A DNA stretch of 64,000 nucleotides. Origin: Platerodrilus igneus. Its lineage: Eukaryota; Arthropoda; Insecta; Coleoptera; Lycidae. This document shows positions 23,757-36,220 of this stretch, piece after piece; the first letter of the stretch is position 1; every line of letters starts with the position of its first letter. The notes beneath the pieces are model-generated. The model searched no databases, was not told the DNA's origin, and saw nothing but the letters and a program-made list of their open reading frames with translations. Both the position numbers and the translations under genes were made by a program. The stretch spans positions 1 to 64,000 of the forward strand of contig JARFIW010001340.1 in NCBI GenBank assembly GCA_036346225.1, written 5' to 3'.

Positions 23757-25719
23757 TCACTTCAACAAAAATGTAAACACCTCACACAGTTCATTTGATG
23801 GTCGCTTTAAGTGACTGATTAGTATTTCCTTTGTTCCATAATCTCTAATTAGAAGGAGTAGTTCATTAAAATCTATCACACTGTTAAAATTTTTCATGAA
23901 TGTTTTTTTACAAATGTCGCACGTTACTTTTTTAAATAAATAGTGACACAAATAACTAGCGATAAACGCATTGGTGCAAGTTTTTAAAGTGGTTTCACTG
24001 TTTATATAGGTTGCTATGTATCCTTGATGTAGACAGGGAGGTTGTTCAGTAACTGTAGTCAAAGCAAGTTCTGCATGAGAAGCGGAGGCCATGTTTATAT
24101 CTATTTCTAGTTCTTTGTCATTTATGTCGCGAACAAGTAACTCATCATTATCAATTTCACAGTTGCTTGAGTTAACTGGCATTTGCAATCTGATTTGCAT
24201 ATTATGTTGCAGTGCGAAAGTCTTTTACACTTGGCTGCAAATTGTAACTTCCACGTGTTCTGATAACTGAAAAGGTATTCTCAACAGGGTCTTGATTGAT
24301 TCGAGATGTTATAAAATATTTACATCCTTTCTGTTGTAGTTGTCCCCACAACAATAAAACGACCTTTATGGTCCACTGAAAACCTTCAGTGCAATATATT
24401 TTGTGATACTCCTTTCTGTTTTTAAAATTTTTTATAGTTTTGAAGTATTCAAAGCTGTTTTTTAATGTGTCACACGGCTGAGGTTTATAAATTGAAAGAG
24501 CACATCTGAATGGATTGGGATTGTTTACTGTTGTGCTGTTTAAACAATCGAATATATTCTTTATAGCTTTAAAAAACAGCGCAGTATTAAGTGCAGTATC
24601 ATTCTTCAACTAAAGGGTAGAAACACATGTAACAATTACAGCTGCTACAGAGTTACTAAATACTTGTGCAGCATATTTTACTCGCATTCCTTGAAATGTT
24701 GTTGGATTTACATGCACCTCTGTAATTTTAAGTATTGCTCTTGAAATGTTACTATGCTTATCTAGTTCATATGCTTGTGTAACATCTGTCGACCGTATTT
24801 TTTGATTATCTACATTAACATCGAATTCAGCGTTCATAATGTTTCGTAAACATTTCAATAAATGGGAAGAATCCCAAATTATATAAATGACTTTACTATC
24901 TACAATAATTTTTGGGTCAGCCTTTATAGCACCAAGTTTCTTGACTGCAAGTCTGTTGTTTGAACCTAGATCAGACACTATAACATGTGGTGAAAGACCT
25001 ATTCTAAACAGTTTTATATCAACTTCCAATATTAATATTGACAGATCATTACTGTTTATTAGTCCATTAGAAACAAAATAGCAAAATGGCATTTTCCAAT
25101 TAAACAGAAGTCCTCCCAGATAAAACATGATCTGCAAATTCTGACGTCCGACCCAAAGTTCCCAAGTCTTCAAATCCCTCAATTATATCTTGATATTTAT
25201 TGTAAGTAAGATCTTCTTGAGTTTTATTTCATCACAAAGCACTACACAGTGCTTCTCTTGTTCAGCCATGGTCATTACTTTTAATTTCAATTTTCGACTG
25301 AGTACGGTATTCACTCCAGATTTCAATTTAAATATTTTTAACCATGATTGAATGGTTGATGCACTAGGTAATACAAATTGCAAACTGTTATGCATAAATT
25401 TATAAAGTCCCGGCAATTTATAATACAAAGATAGAGCCAATTGCTTTTCTGTAATTGTCCATTTAGCTCTGTTTCTGTGAAAACATTGCATATAAACAAA
25501 GGTTTTCACAGACTGTCATTTCTTTGCCATTTGTTTTCTTAGAATATTTCTTATGGATAAACCCAAACATTTTTTCTTTAACTTGGAATTTTTTGCTTGT
25601 TGTCTTTTCACTGTTCTTCGTAAGTGAGTAATTTTTACTCTCAATTTGTTTTTCCTTGGAGTAGAGTCAGGTGATCTTGGCATGGTCAATAAACTAGCAG
25701 ATTCATTAATAGAAGCCAT
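23757..25719 (-). pseudogene. P-element/THAP9-type transposase, broken
   Basis: The reading runs from about 25719: a basic leucine-rich coiled-coil-like stretch (NKLRVKITHLRRTVKRQQ), a helix region with FVLPSASTIQSWLK, then the RNase H-like core with HVIVSDLGSNNRLAVKKLG near 24970 and WDSSHLLKCLRNIM near 24840. The C-terminal signature INQDPVENTFSVIRTRGSYN lies near 24250, followed by a cysteine-containing tail. These are family marks of P/THAP9 transposases. Stops or frameshifts occur near 25510, 25183, 24610 and 24200. The N-terminal THAP zinc finger is not visible, and no terminal repeats were found, so element ends are unknown. Confidence 0.8.
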
Positions 25720-26215
25720 CTCCGAAGCAACATTCTCCGTGTGCTTGTTTGCAGTTGTTAAAGAGCAGCTAATATTTGGTTTATCTATATATTGTAGAAA
25801 TTCAATAGAGACAGAAGATCACTATCACTCTTTCTGTAAACGCTGTAGGTAGGTACATTCGCAGTTTTCAATACAGTCATGACAGTTGCTGATTAACATT
25901 GACATTCTGTATTGAGCTAATACCTGAATCTAAAACAAGAAAAACATTAACCATAGTACTCCCCGACATAAACTTAGTGCAAGAATATTAGTTAAGAAAG
26001 TTTTTATTAACCATGGTATACGGGGTGGCTACTTTTTAATAGGTACTTTTCTATAAGCAACGGTACATAAATGTTCGAGCAGAACAAAAAGAGACACAGT
26101 CTTGATAGCAATTTCCTTTAATAATTGACAAATAAAACATGCGCTTCAAGCTACAAATTTTAAAAATTAACAATTTTAAATTACTTTTTTGGATAAGATT
26201 TAGTGTACCTATTTG

Positions 26216-26296
26216 AATATATAATATAATATAATATAATATTATATAATAATTATAATAATAATAATATATAATAATTATATAATTATATAATAG
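26216..26296. repeat. AT-rich microsatellite (TATAA)n/(TAATAA)n
   Basis: Short repeats of ATATAATATAATA and TAATAATAATA form a low-complexity run of about 80 bp. Confidence 0.85.
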
Positions 26297-26391
26297 GAGA
26301 AGCTTATTTAAATTACTTTTTAGTTACGCTAAATTTCCAATCTTTAAGTTTGTCAGTTTGAAATAATTTTTCTGTTTTCTCGGGTAACGCG

Positions 26392-26538
26392 AGTTATGTA
26401 TCCCCCAATTGATGTATACATATTAAAATAGAATAAATTAGGAAATTATTAGAAAATGTTAAGAATACGCCAAGTGAAGTGCAACAAAGTAAATCAAGGA
26501 CAATTTGTAAAATGTATTAACGTTTATGAGAACGGATG
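26392..26538 (+). repeat. Gypsy-2 5' LTR, first part
   Basis: These 147 bp match 59791-59937 in the 3' LTR with a handful of differences. The match breaks exactly at CGGATG, where the Polinton begins. Confidence 0.93.
26533..26538 (+). repeat. Left Polinton target duplication (CGGATG)
   Basis: CGGATG directly precedes the AG start of the Polinton and recurs at 55238-55243 directly after its CT end. The intact gypsy-2 3' LTR has it once (59932-59937), which proves duplication on insertion. Six bp is the Maverick/Polinton hallmark. Confidence 0.95.
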
Positions 26539-27377
26539 AGTAGATTATCTATGGAGAAGCTGATACAGCCCTTTTTAAAGGGCGATAAATATCTTGTAAA
26601 GGGCATGTGTATTATAGAAAAGAGAAGTATGTATGTGTGAAGGTCATGTATGTGTAGGTGTGTGTGTGTGTTTGTATTTGTTAGGTTTGAGGATAACTAT
26701 GGAGAACTTGCGACAGCCCTTTGTTAAAAAGGTGTAAATATGTTGTGAAGGGCATGTGTATTATTGAAAAGAAAAAGTATGCATGTTAAGGGTATGTAGG
26801 TGCAGGTGTGTGTGTTCGTGTAAGGATGTATGGGGGAGGTGATGTTAATGGAGAAGTTGCGATGCCCTTATGATAAAAGTGTAAATATCGATCGGGTGTT
26901 GTGTTTATTTTTGAAAAGAAAGGTATGTATTATTATGTGTACGTGTACGCGTGTGTTTTTTTTGTGTGTGTGCGTGGTGAGGGTGTGTGTCATTGTTTTA
27001 GTCTAAGGTGAAATATTGTAAGGGCCGCGAAAGTTGTGCGAATGTGTTTTTGTTTTAAGAATGGGTTTTTGGGTATCGTAGTGGTCGCGTTCGTCGTCGG
27101 GGGTGTGAGAGTAGTTTATGAAAGGAAATATAAAGGTGTATGCGTCGTATATCGAAATCGAATTTTTTGGGGTATAAATGGTTCGATGACGTGTGCGTGT
27201 ATTTTTTGCCTCCGAAAAGATGAAAAAGTGTGCTATTTAATTCGTATACATTGTAGGAATGAATGCATAGAGATATACGCTGACGGAAGTCTGTCTGGGG
27301 GACCGCCCGGACGTATCGGGGTAATAAGAATCGTTTATTTATGAGAGTTCGATATAAAGGTCAAGTATGTGTAGGCG
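26539..27377 (+). repeat. Polinton left TIR
   Basis: About 840 bp, near-identical in inverted form to 54397-55237. The outer 400 bp holds about three 145-bp subrepeats, each with a TATGGAGAAG..GC(G)ACAGCCC start, a GTAAATAT middle and a GT-rich end. The inner part holds an open frame (27036-27344). Confidence 0.95.
27036..27344 (+). CDS. TIR-embedded 102-residue frame (left copy)
   Basis: The frame opens MRMCFCFKNGFLGIVVVAF, has an N-terminal hydrophobic segment suited to a signal peptide or membrane anchor, and a cysteine-containing middle (MTCACIFCLRKDEK). I do not recognise it. It stays open in both TIR copies with about eight substitutions. Transcribed inward from a TIR it would be the first gene on each side, but chance is possible because the copies are near-identical DNA. 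Confidence 0.35.
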   Translation: MRMCFCFKNGFLGIVVVAFVVGGVRVVYERKYKGVCVVYRNRIFWGINGSMTCACIFCLRKDEKVCYLIRIHCRNECIEIYADGSLSGGPPGRIGVIRIVYL

Positions 27378-27782
27378 GCGACTTCTTTGTATGTGAGTTT
27401 GTAATGATTTAAAATAACGCAGAGATTCCAGATTGTCGGCAAAAAAATACGGGGTCACGATTATCTTAAAAGAGATCGGACACACGTGCAAGACGTTTCA
27501 AGTAATCTTTTAATAATTTGAAAATGTAACGCTCGATATGTCGTAGGCAATTATGATGAAGTAGAAGGAGAATAAGGCTGGGGAAATAACCGCAAGGTTT
27601 TTATTACAGGTGTCAATAAAGAAAAATAATAGCGTGCTGCGTTTGTATCTGAAAAAAAAAATTTCTCCCCTACTACGAATAATAGTTTCGTCGTCTTGGT
27701 AAAAAGAATATCCAAAATATTTTTCTATTTATTATTGTGTAATTATTCGAACGGTAAACATCGTGTGTCGGAAGTGTAAAAA
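27378..27782. other. Polinton leader between TIR and first gene
   Basis: About 400 bp of AT-rich DNA with no supported frame. It precedes the ATG at 27783 and presumably holds that gene's promoter, but no clear TATA/initiator pair stands out. Confidence 0.4.
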
Positions 27783-27835
27783 ATGTCTCAAGCTTCGGAC
27801 GAATTAAAAATTCCAGACGCGCTTACCTCAACGCG
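27783..27835 (+). pseudogene. 5' end of the PolB-N-domain-like gene, cut by gypsy-1
   Basis: ATG at 27783 opens MSQASDELKIPDALTST. Codon 18 (CG|T) is split by gypsy-1. Across the insertion the frame continues at 36775 without loss, with CGCG duplicated at 27832-27835 and 36771-36774. This shows the gene was intact here when gypsy-1 arrived. Confidence 0.85.
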
Positions 27836-28385
27836 AGTTAAAGTTCGGGCCTTTGGAGCTGGTTTTTTAAAAACACTTTGACTTTAACAAATTTTTATTA
27901 GTTAAAATTTGGATAACTTGTACATAATACTAAAATAATTATTGTACTAGTGAGTAGCTTGAACAACGAAGTATGGAGTTCGAAGACTGACTCGGTTGAG
28001 TAGCTCAAACAACGAAGTATGGAGTTTGAAGACTGACTGCCGGGCATTGAGCTCCCGGGCCTTTTATAATAACCTGCCCCTCACACGGCTGTGAGAACTT
28101 GCAGATCTCATGTCTGTGTTTCTCTTTAATTGTACACTTTACTACAATGTAACAACTTAATTCTAAGTAATTGCGGTCTGTTGACCGCCTGTGACCTGCC
28201 ACCTGCAGTATCACTGCCCTCACGGATGCAAAGTTGCATTCTGTTCTCATGAACTGTCGATAACCTCTCTGGGTTATCCTTGTGTTACAATGTTGCATTG
28301 AACTTATACTTTTACTTAATAATTTCTAATAATTCATATTAGATTCAATACATCAATATATATAGGTAATTGGGGATACATAACT
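27836..28385 (-). repeat. Gypsy-1 3' LTR
   Basis: 550 bp, preceded on the minus strand by the polypurine tract and followed by CGCG at 27832-27835. Confidence 0.95.
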
Positions 28386-28397
28386 CCTCCCACCGTA
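28386..28397 (-). other. Gypsy-1 polypurine tract
   Basis: GGTGGGAGG directly precedes the LTR start AGTTATG on the minus strand. Gypsy-2 has the matching CGGGAGG at 59784-59790. Confidence 0.7.
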
Positions 28398-28454
28398 AAT
28401 GAAAAATTAAGGTTTTTCTTAATTTTTTAATACATAAAATACATTATTCAATTT

Positions 28455-29400
28455 TCATTTAAAATTCATTATTTCTAAGGGTATACTTATTGTTTCCTTT
28501 TTTCTCTTTGTTTCCTTAAATCTAGAACTGTTTCCTTCATTCTTATATCTAAGGTACATTTTGTATAATACATACATGATTACAAAAATTACTAAAATGA
28601 TCAATACAATTGTCCAAACACTTATATTATTATAATGTAACTTTGGCGTTTTGATTTCACTTAATTGTTCTTTATAACTTTCCACTAATTTCACGGCGTG
28701 GTTGAGATCGTCTAAGTCTAGATGCTCTAGCTTCATAGGTTTCTTGTTTATTTCTTCGTCTTTTTGTTGTATCTTGAACTGTAGTTCCGGTAGGTTTGCA
28801 AGTTTCTTTGTTGCTATGGGATCTTGATAAACTCTGATAACTTCATCTTTCAATTTCACATAACAATCTTCTTTGAGGGTAATTAGTTTGCTTCCGATTA
28901 ATGCTTGATTATTTTCATCTTGGTTGCAGTGGATGGTTGCTATTACTTCTGTTGGGAAAATGGCTATCCATTTGTTATCTGTAACTTTTTGAATTTTCAT
29001 ATTAGTTATTTGCACTTGTTTGGTTTCACAGTTGGTTTCGTAATGGTTTGAGAATTTTAATAGTTGTACTTCACAAGGGCTGTCTTCTTGAATGGTGGTT
29101 GTCGTCATCGATTGACATAAATATTGGTTTGGTGTTACTTCAGTACATTTTTCGTTTGTATAACCATATCTCAGTTCATTTAGGGATAGGAATTTGGTTT
29201 TGGGTATGATTACTTGGTATGTGCTAGTAACCTTTGTTGGAAAAGCAAATAAATGATAATATTGATAATTGTTACTTTCTACTATTGGGATTTCTATTAA
29301 AAATATTATTTCGTTATTCTTAATGTTGCTAAAATTTGTTGCGTTAAAGTAAGGTTGGATATTATTTGAGTAAATATTGTATTTTGTATACTGCCTAGTT
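28455..29400 (-). pseudogene. Gypsy-1 Env, internally deleted
   Basis: The open part (28455-29108) is the C-terminal half of an insect-errantivirus envelope glycoprotein. It has a heptad-like region ending LHYNNISVWT, one transmembrane segment (VLIILVIFVIMYVLYKMYL) near residues 165-185 and a short basic cytoplasmic tail. Upstream, the first residues of Env near 29395 join directly to a much later segment near 29350. The cleavage site and fusion-peptide region seen in gypsy-2 are therefore absent. This copy cannot give a working envelope protein. Confidence 0.8.
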
Positions 29401-29440
29401 TATTGGTAGTATACCGGGGTTGTTTTTATATGTTATATTA

Positions 29441-32400
29441 TTACTTGGTTGTCCGTTCTACCTGGGTGGAGGTTGACGGTAAGGGTGATGACTGTCCATC
29501 TGAAGTTACAGGGTGTCTTAGGTTTTTCAAATGAATGTATTTAGTTATTTTACCGTTGTCTACTACTGCTATGTTTTTATCTGATATTTTCTTAATTTTA
29601 AATGGTCCTAAATTTCTGGGTGCTGTTTTATGTCGCTTGCTTTAAAAGTTTTTCTCATATACGGTTTGTCCTATTGAAAATTTATTTGAGTCGGTATTTT
29701 TGTTTCGGGTTGTGGTGATACGTTCTTTATCGTTTTCTAATTTATCTTTTACCTTGTCGTAAGTTATTTTTAGTTTTTGTTTGTGATCTTTTGCATATTG
29801 TTGATATACTTCTTTATTGTAGTGTATGTCATAGGGATTTCGTGAATCTGAATGTCCTAAGGTTAATTCTAAGGGTGTAAAATTTGTTGATGAGTGAATT
29901 GTGTTATTATAGGCGATTAGTGCGTATGACATTAAATTGGTTATATGTTCCTTTTTATAATTTATTCTTAATAATCGAATTTGTTCTAACAGGGTTAAAT
30001 GTAATCGTTCAATTAGTCCGTTGGATTCAGGGTGGTTTTCCGTTATGAAATGAATTTTTATTTTGTGTAGTTCTAAAGTGTTTTGAATTGTCTCATTTTA
30101 AATTCGCTACCATTGTCTAAAGTGATTGATTCGGGTGTTCCGTAATATGTAAAATATTGTAAAAATCCTTGGGTCACGTCAATGCTATTTTTGGATGTGA
30201 TTGGTATTGCTTGGCCTATTTTTGTGAATGCGTCTATAATTGTTAGATAGTTTTGTGCTTCTACTACTAGAGTATCGGCATGTAGTTTTGAAATGGTTTG
30301 TCGGGTGTTTTGGTTAACATTAAGGGTATCTTTGGGGTTTCCTATCGTATTTCGCTTTGTCACATAATTCGCATTGGTTAATGAAATCTGTGGTCAAGTC
30401 CTTCATGTCTTTAAAATAATAACGTCTTATGAGTTGTTTTATTGTTTCGTTAATTCCACGATGGTTGGTTTTTCCTTCGTGTTGATTTCTAATTACATCG
30501 TTTATTTCGTCAGGGTCGTCTAGTGTTATTAGTTTTCTAGTATATCTGATGAGTTCAGGTCCAGAGTTGTTGAATAGTTTAATGTATAATTCTGAAAATC
30601 TTTGGTATAAATGTTCGGTATTGAAATAAAAATAAAATCGTTTTTTCTCGGGGGTGTATTCTTTTAGAATTTTAATTATTTGTTCTTCGTTGTCATCTTT
30701 AGTTATTTGAATTTGGTATATCTTTTTGTTATCTACTTTTGTATATTTTACTGGATTGGGGTTATTTAAAACTTCGGTTATTATAAATTGGTTGGGTTTC
30801 ATATCGATTGCTTCGTTTAAAATTTTTTGGTTCTTCGTTTTGTGTCGAATGTATAGTGTCGATCTCGTCTGGATCTTCCCTTATTTCTGTATCGTCTACG
30901 TTTCCTATAATGGATTCCGTTTCTAATGCATTGAGTTGGATTCGGCTTAAAGCGTCTGCGTTGTTGTTATAAATACCTTTTTTATATATAATTTCGTAAT
31001 CATACTCTTCGAGTCTGATTCTCCATCTTTGTAATTTTGAATTTGGTTCTTTCAGTTTGCATAACCATACTAGTGGTCTATGGTCGGTATATATGTAAAA
31101 TTTTCTTCCGTATAGGTAAGGTCTAAAATATTTTGTTGCCCAAATTATGGCTAATAATTCTTTTCTATAGTGCTATATTTTGTTCGGTTTCATTTAGGGT
31201 TCTGGATGCGTAGCTGATAGGTTTATCGCTACCTACTTTTCCTTGGCTCAATACTGCGCCTAATGCTACATTCGATGCGTTTGTCGTCAGTATAAATGGT
31301 TTTGTAAAGTCTGGGTATTCTAATACTGGGTGATTTGTTAATATGTTTTTAATTTTGTCTACGGCTTTAATAAATTCTGGGGTGTGTTCAATTTTGTTTC
31401 CCTTTTTTAAACAATTTGTCAGGGGTTTGGTTATCTGAGCGTAACCTTTAATGAATTTGCGGTAGTAACCACTAAGTCCTAGAAATCCTTTAATTTCTTT
31501 GTTTGTTTTTGGTAATGGGTAATTTAGAACTGCATTTGTTTTGTCTGGATTTGGCATTACTCCTTGGGGTGTTATTACATGTCCTAAAAATGATACTTGT
31601 TTTTGTAAAAATTCACTTTTGTCTAATTGTACTTTGAAATGTGCTTGTCTAAGTCTTTCGAATACTTCTGTCAATCTTTCTATGTGTTCTACCAATGAGG
31701 TGGAATAAACTATGATGTCGTCAAGGTATACAAGGCATTTTCATTGTGTATTCCTCGTAATATATTGTCCATGACTCTCTGGAAAGTAGCGGGTGCGTTC
31801 TTTAGTCCAAATGGCATTCGTTTGTATTCGTAATGTCCTCTAGGTGTGCTGAAGGCTGTTTTGATATGTCTTTTCTTCCATCTCTACCTGATGGTATCCT
31901 GATGCTAGGTCTAATGTTGTAAAATATTGGCATTTGCCTAATTTGTCTAAAATTTCGGTTATATTTGGTAGTGGGTATTTGTCATCTACCGTTTTTTCGT
32001 TTAACTTTCTATAATCTATTACCATTCTGTACTTTCTCTTTCCGGTTGCGTCTAATTTCTTAGGTACTATTAACACGGGGCTGCTCCATGGTGAATTGGA
32101 GTGCTGGATTATGTCTTGGTCTAATAAGTCTGCTACTTGTCTGTCAGCTTCTGCTTGGCTTGCATGAGGTAGTCTGTATGCTTTTGTAAAAATTGGTTTA
32201 TTGTCTGTTAACTCGATATTATGTTTTACTGTGTTGGTGAATGTTAACGGTATTCCTTCGCAATGGAATATGTCTCGGTATTCAAAACATAAGTTCTTAA
32301 TTGCTCTTTCTTCTTCTTGATTGATGTCGGTATTGAAGCGGATGTTAGTTAAATTTTCTCTTAACATTTCGTCATGTTCTATTGGGTTGTAGTTATTTTC

Positions 32401-33060
32401 TAAATTTTCGTCTATTTCCATTTCGTTAAAATTTAGTTCTTCTACGTTAATTGGGTCTGTCAATGATAATTCTACGGGATAGTCGTTTGAATTTAATATT
32501 GTTGTGGTTGCAAAGTTATCTTTTATTTGTACTAAGGCAGTTGGGGTTTCTACTCCTTGTAGAAAAGTTATATGATTTATTATTCCTAAATTTTTGTTAG
32601 ATTTTACTGGGATTTTTATTTTTCTTTCCGTTCGGGGTTCTATAGTGTATTTTTGTTCAATTTGTGTGTTTTGAAATTTAATTGGGATTTTTCCGTATTT
32701 TGTCCTTAATAAACGATTTTAATGTCAATGTTGGCTCCTAATTTTCTTAGAAGATCCATTCCGATTAATCCGTCATATTTATTGTTAAATTCGAATACAC
32801 AAAATTTATGTTTCATTTTAACATTAAATGTTCTTGGTAAGGGTATATTGGCTACGAATTGGTGTAGTGTTGTTTGATGGGCTGTTTTGATTTTAAATGG
32901 TTCTCTTTCTACATAATCTAAATAGTGTTTTTGTACGGTTCTGGGGCTAATTAATGTTTTAGAGGATCCGGTGTCGATTAATAGTTTGAATTCGGCGTGG
33001 GGTATTTCTATGTATGGTAATACTAAGTGATTTATATTATTTAAGTTTATTAAGTTTGGT
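29441..33060 (-). pseudogene. Gypsy-1 Pol (protease-RT-RNase H-integrase)
   Basis: Order on the minus strand: protease LLIDTGSSKTLISP near 32970; RT starting near 32130 ([47 protein letters not shown]); a one-base loss near 31740 that shifts frame just before the catalytic YLDD; the RT thumb ([15 protein letters not shown]); RNase H (YTDHRPLVW) near 31085; an integrase zinc finger near 30400 (CELCDKAKY); and the integrase core with DAFTKIG and TLDNGSEF near 30225-30110. A stretch with LGPFKIKKISDKN ends at 29441. Further frameshifts lie near 31850, 31170, 30340, 30080 and 29940. Confidence 0.9.
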
Positions 33061-34233
33061 CCGTTATGAATTGGTCCATGTGAAAATTTGAATTCGAGCT
33101 TTCGTCGTCGTACTCCTCGTAAGTTTCGTATTGTTCGTCACGTTCATAAGTTTCTGCATGGTTTGATTCATTGTTCGTAGGTGTCTCAATGTAATTATTC
33201 TGGTCAGTGTCAAATTTTTCTATTTCTTGGTGGAATAATTCCTCTGATGTAAAATTACGTTTCTGATGAGGGTTTGGTCGGATATGTGTTATTTTTGTGT
33301 TTTGTCTGGTGTTACCAGATGAGGTGTCCATTGGTGTTGGTTTGTAATAATTGTTAGGGTTGTTATGAGTATTAGTCATTGGTGTATTTCTATTAGGGTT
33401 TGCATTGAATGCTGGTCTTTGTTGGTTTAGGTTTTGATTGAATCTCGGTTGGAATGCGGGTTTCGTAAAAGTTGGGTTGAATGTTGGTCTTGAAAAATGT
33501 TTATATTGATTATTAAAATTGGTATTGTTAAAACTTGGGTTGTTACTTCGCGGTTGATTTGTTTGTGGGTTAAAGGGTGTGAATTTTTGTTGAGGGATTG
33601 TTTGTCTTGTAGCTTGTATAGTTTTTGTTGGTGAATAACTTTTATTCGCGTTGGGGTTGTATAGTCTGTTGCGGTAATACATTACATTTTCTTCTTCTAT
33701 TACTATGCTCATAGCTTCTTCTAGATTTTGGGGTCGTTGGAATCTGATTTTATCCGATAGTCGTTCTGGTAAAGCGTTTATATATGTGTCTAGTGCCATT
33801 TCGTCATACATTTTTGTTTTTAAATGTCTAACGTTTTGATCGGGTTCTTCGATTTTAATTTTGTTAAAATTAAACTTCTCACGTCTTGGCATTTCATTCC
33901 GAATTGGTAGGGGATTGATTGTGTTCCATTCTAAGGTTTATTAGGTCTCGTACCAGGCATTTTATATTACGTTGGTCTCCAAAATATGCAATTAGTAGCT
34001 GTTTAAACTGGTCCCATTCCGATAAGTCGTCCCTACTGGCGATTAATGTTAGTGCCCTTCCGGCTAGTTTACTTATTACTAAGCGTATAAGCAATGAATT
34101 TCTTGCGTCATCTCCGGGTTTGTAAAGGTTTTAGGAACATTTCACATGCTCCAATGAAATTCGAGAGATGGGCCTGCGTGCCATCAAACGTCTGTATTGT
34201 CTCTAAATAGAGACGTAAGTCTGTGTTACTCAT
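33050..34233 (-). pseudogene. Gypsy-1 Gag
   Basis: The ATG at 34233 opens MSNTDLRLYLETIQTFDGT, a capsid-like N-terminus. A helix-rich middle (LVISKLAGRALTLIASRDDLSEW) and a long asparagine/proline-rich nucleocapsid-like tail (FNNTNFNN, FNPTFTKPAFQPRFNQ) follow. No CCHC zinc knuckle is visible; RNA binding may rest on the basic, low-complexity tail. Frameshifts near 34130 and 33893 break the gene. The tail matches the plus-strand relic at 7695-8300. Confidence 0.85.
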
Positions 34234-34239
34234 GTTGGT

Positions 34240-36199
34240 TAAGGGTTGTTTTCGATTTTTGGAAAATTTAAAAAATTTTTTTTTTGAATTAAGCTTTATT
34301 TCGCTATTTGTAATGTTACTTTTGCTTCGGATTTATTAATTTTCCGTTTGGGTTGTAAAATTTCAAATTTTGTAAAAATTGGGGTTGATTTTCTATTTGT
34401 AACGTTAATTATGCTTTGGATGTATTAGTTTTTCTTTTGGATAAAATAATTTCGAATTTTGTAAAAATTGGGGTTGGTTTTGCTTTTTGTGACGTTAATT
34501 TTGGTTTTGGTTTGTTAATTTTTCCTTTAGGTTGGGTAATTTTGAATTCTGTAAAGATTGAGGTTTATTTTACTACTTTCGGCGTTATTTTTAGTTTGGA
34601 ATGGTTAATTTTCAGTTTGGATTGGGTGGATAAAATTTGGTAAAGGTTGAGGTTTATTTCGTTATTTTTCTGCGTTATTTTTTAGTTAGGATTTGTTAAT
34701 TTTCGGTTTTGATTTATTAATTTTAAGTTCAGACTGGTCTGGTTATTATTTTTTAATCGTAGTTGCTGTTATTTATTTTAATTACACAATGCGGTGATGT
34801 ATTACGAGATTTGTATTCAATAATGTTGAATTTATTACCGTAGTCTTGGATTAATTGTTTTTATGCAGCTTTTAGTTCGTCTTGAGTTCCTGTTTCTTAA
34901 GTAATCTTAAATGGATGGATTTATTCTCGTTTAGCTTTGTTTTGGTTAAATTCTGTTAATTAATACTCTTTCCGTGGGTTTTACTGAGTTGCGTAAACGT
35001 ACAGTTTGTCTGTCTTGTGTTCTACTTATAACTTAAGGTTGATTACTCCTGTACTTCATGGTTGAAATTGAATACTTAAGTTGTAATCTTTGTTATTTAG
35101 TCACGTACGTTGAGGTAATTGCACTTACAGGTGTTAGTTTATAGGAATTAGATAATTTACTTTGCGTAAAGTGTTATGTCTGTTTTATTTTTAAATACCT
35201 CGGTGTTCACGACTTGTAATTGAATCTCCCGTACTGTAATTATGAGCGTTTTATGCCGTTTTTGTACTGCAAATTATTTATAGAGTGTTGTGTGTAATTT
35301 TCATGCGCTTCTATAACTCCGTGATAGATTAATACTTATGATGCGAATTGCTTTAGTACTGAAAGTTCCTGAAAGCTATTTCTTTAGTACTGTGCAAGGA
35401 TTCTGAAAACGATTTTCTCTGAGTTTTAATTGTATAATAAAGGATGCTTTCTTCGCGTATTTATCTTAGGTGGTTTTAGGTTACTGTAGCAGAGTGTTTT
35501 GCTGTGATTTTATAAGGTCAATGGTTTTATTATCGTTCTGTACTGCTTAAAGGATTAGTTTTGAAATTAAGTTTGCGTTAGTTTACCGGTTTATAGCGTG
35601 CGTTGATTCGCGGTGGTTGATGTTTCTTATTTTTGGTGTTTAGTGAATGTGCGCCCGTTATTTTTTGGATTATTTTTGAGTTCGTTCTATTAATTATGGT
35701 AAGGATTTCTTTTTAAATTCAATTCTTATTTATTTTAAAAGAAAATTTCTTTTAAACTTCAAGTTTCATTTGCTTTTTAAAGAAAAATTTTATCTCTTTA
35801 ACATTTGTCTCATAAAATGTTATACAGTCTCGTTTTGAAAATAATTCACTTTGAACTATTTTCAAAAAATATTCATAATAATAAAATACATAAAACAATA
35901 GTAATCAATAGTTATAATACTAGCATATATCAATTATAGTTTTGGTTTGAAATAAAATTATGGAAATGAACTTACATTAATTTCATCTGTTTCTTTGGTG
36001 GGTTTGATCGATTCTGTATCTTGTCCACCTTGGTTTGTTTGTTGGCCTTAGACGATTTTTGTTCCTTGTCCAACTTGGTTTGTTGCTGGATTCAGACTAT
36101 GCTTGTTCTTCCTCCAACTTGGTTTGGGTTCTGCCAAAATTTCGAATTAAAATTCTTGGTCACCAATCTTCCGATTTTTGGATTTTCAGTGCCCTTTTG
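34240..36199 (-). other. Gypsy-1 untranslated leader, low-complexity
   Basis: About 2 kb between primer site and gag without convincing coding content. It is T-rich on the plus strand. At about 34370-34740 a loose repeat of GTTAATTTT, GGGTTGG and TTTGTAAAAATTG units recurs every 90 bp or so. At 36035-36130 three CTTGGTTTG-containing units are tandemly arrayed near the LTR. Confidence 0.6.
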
Positions 36200-36220
36200 A
36201 CATCCGTTACGACTGCGCCA
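36200..36220 (-). other. Gypsy-1 primer-binding site
   Basis: On the minus strand the LTR end is followed by GGCGCAGTCGTAACGGATG (with the last LTR base, TGGCGCAGTCG...). This resembles the 3' end of tRNA-Ser as used by 17.6/297-type errantiviruses. Family knowledge; the match was judged by eye. Confidence 0.65.

Noticed and set aside
23757..25719. Complete P-type transposon
   Set aside because: No THAP domain, terminal repeats or 8-bp duplications could be found by eye, so only the transposase remnant is claimed.
26216..26296. Replication origin or attachment site in the AT run
   Set aside because: Simple microsatellite outside all element boundaries, with no supporting motif.
31720..31745. 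Programmed frameshift in gypsy-1 RT
   Set aside because: The shift lies just before the catalytic YLDD motif in the middle of RT, not at a gag-pol junction; gypsy-2 has the uninterrupted form.
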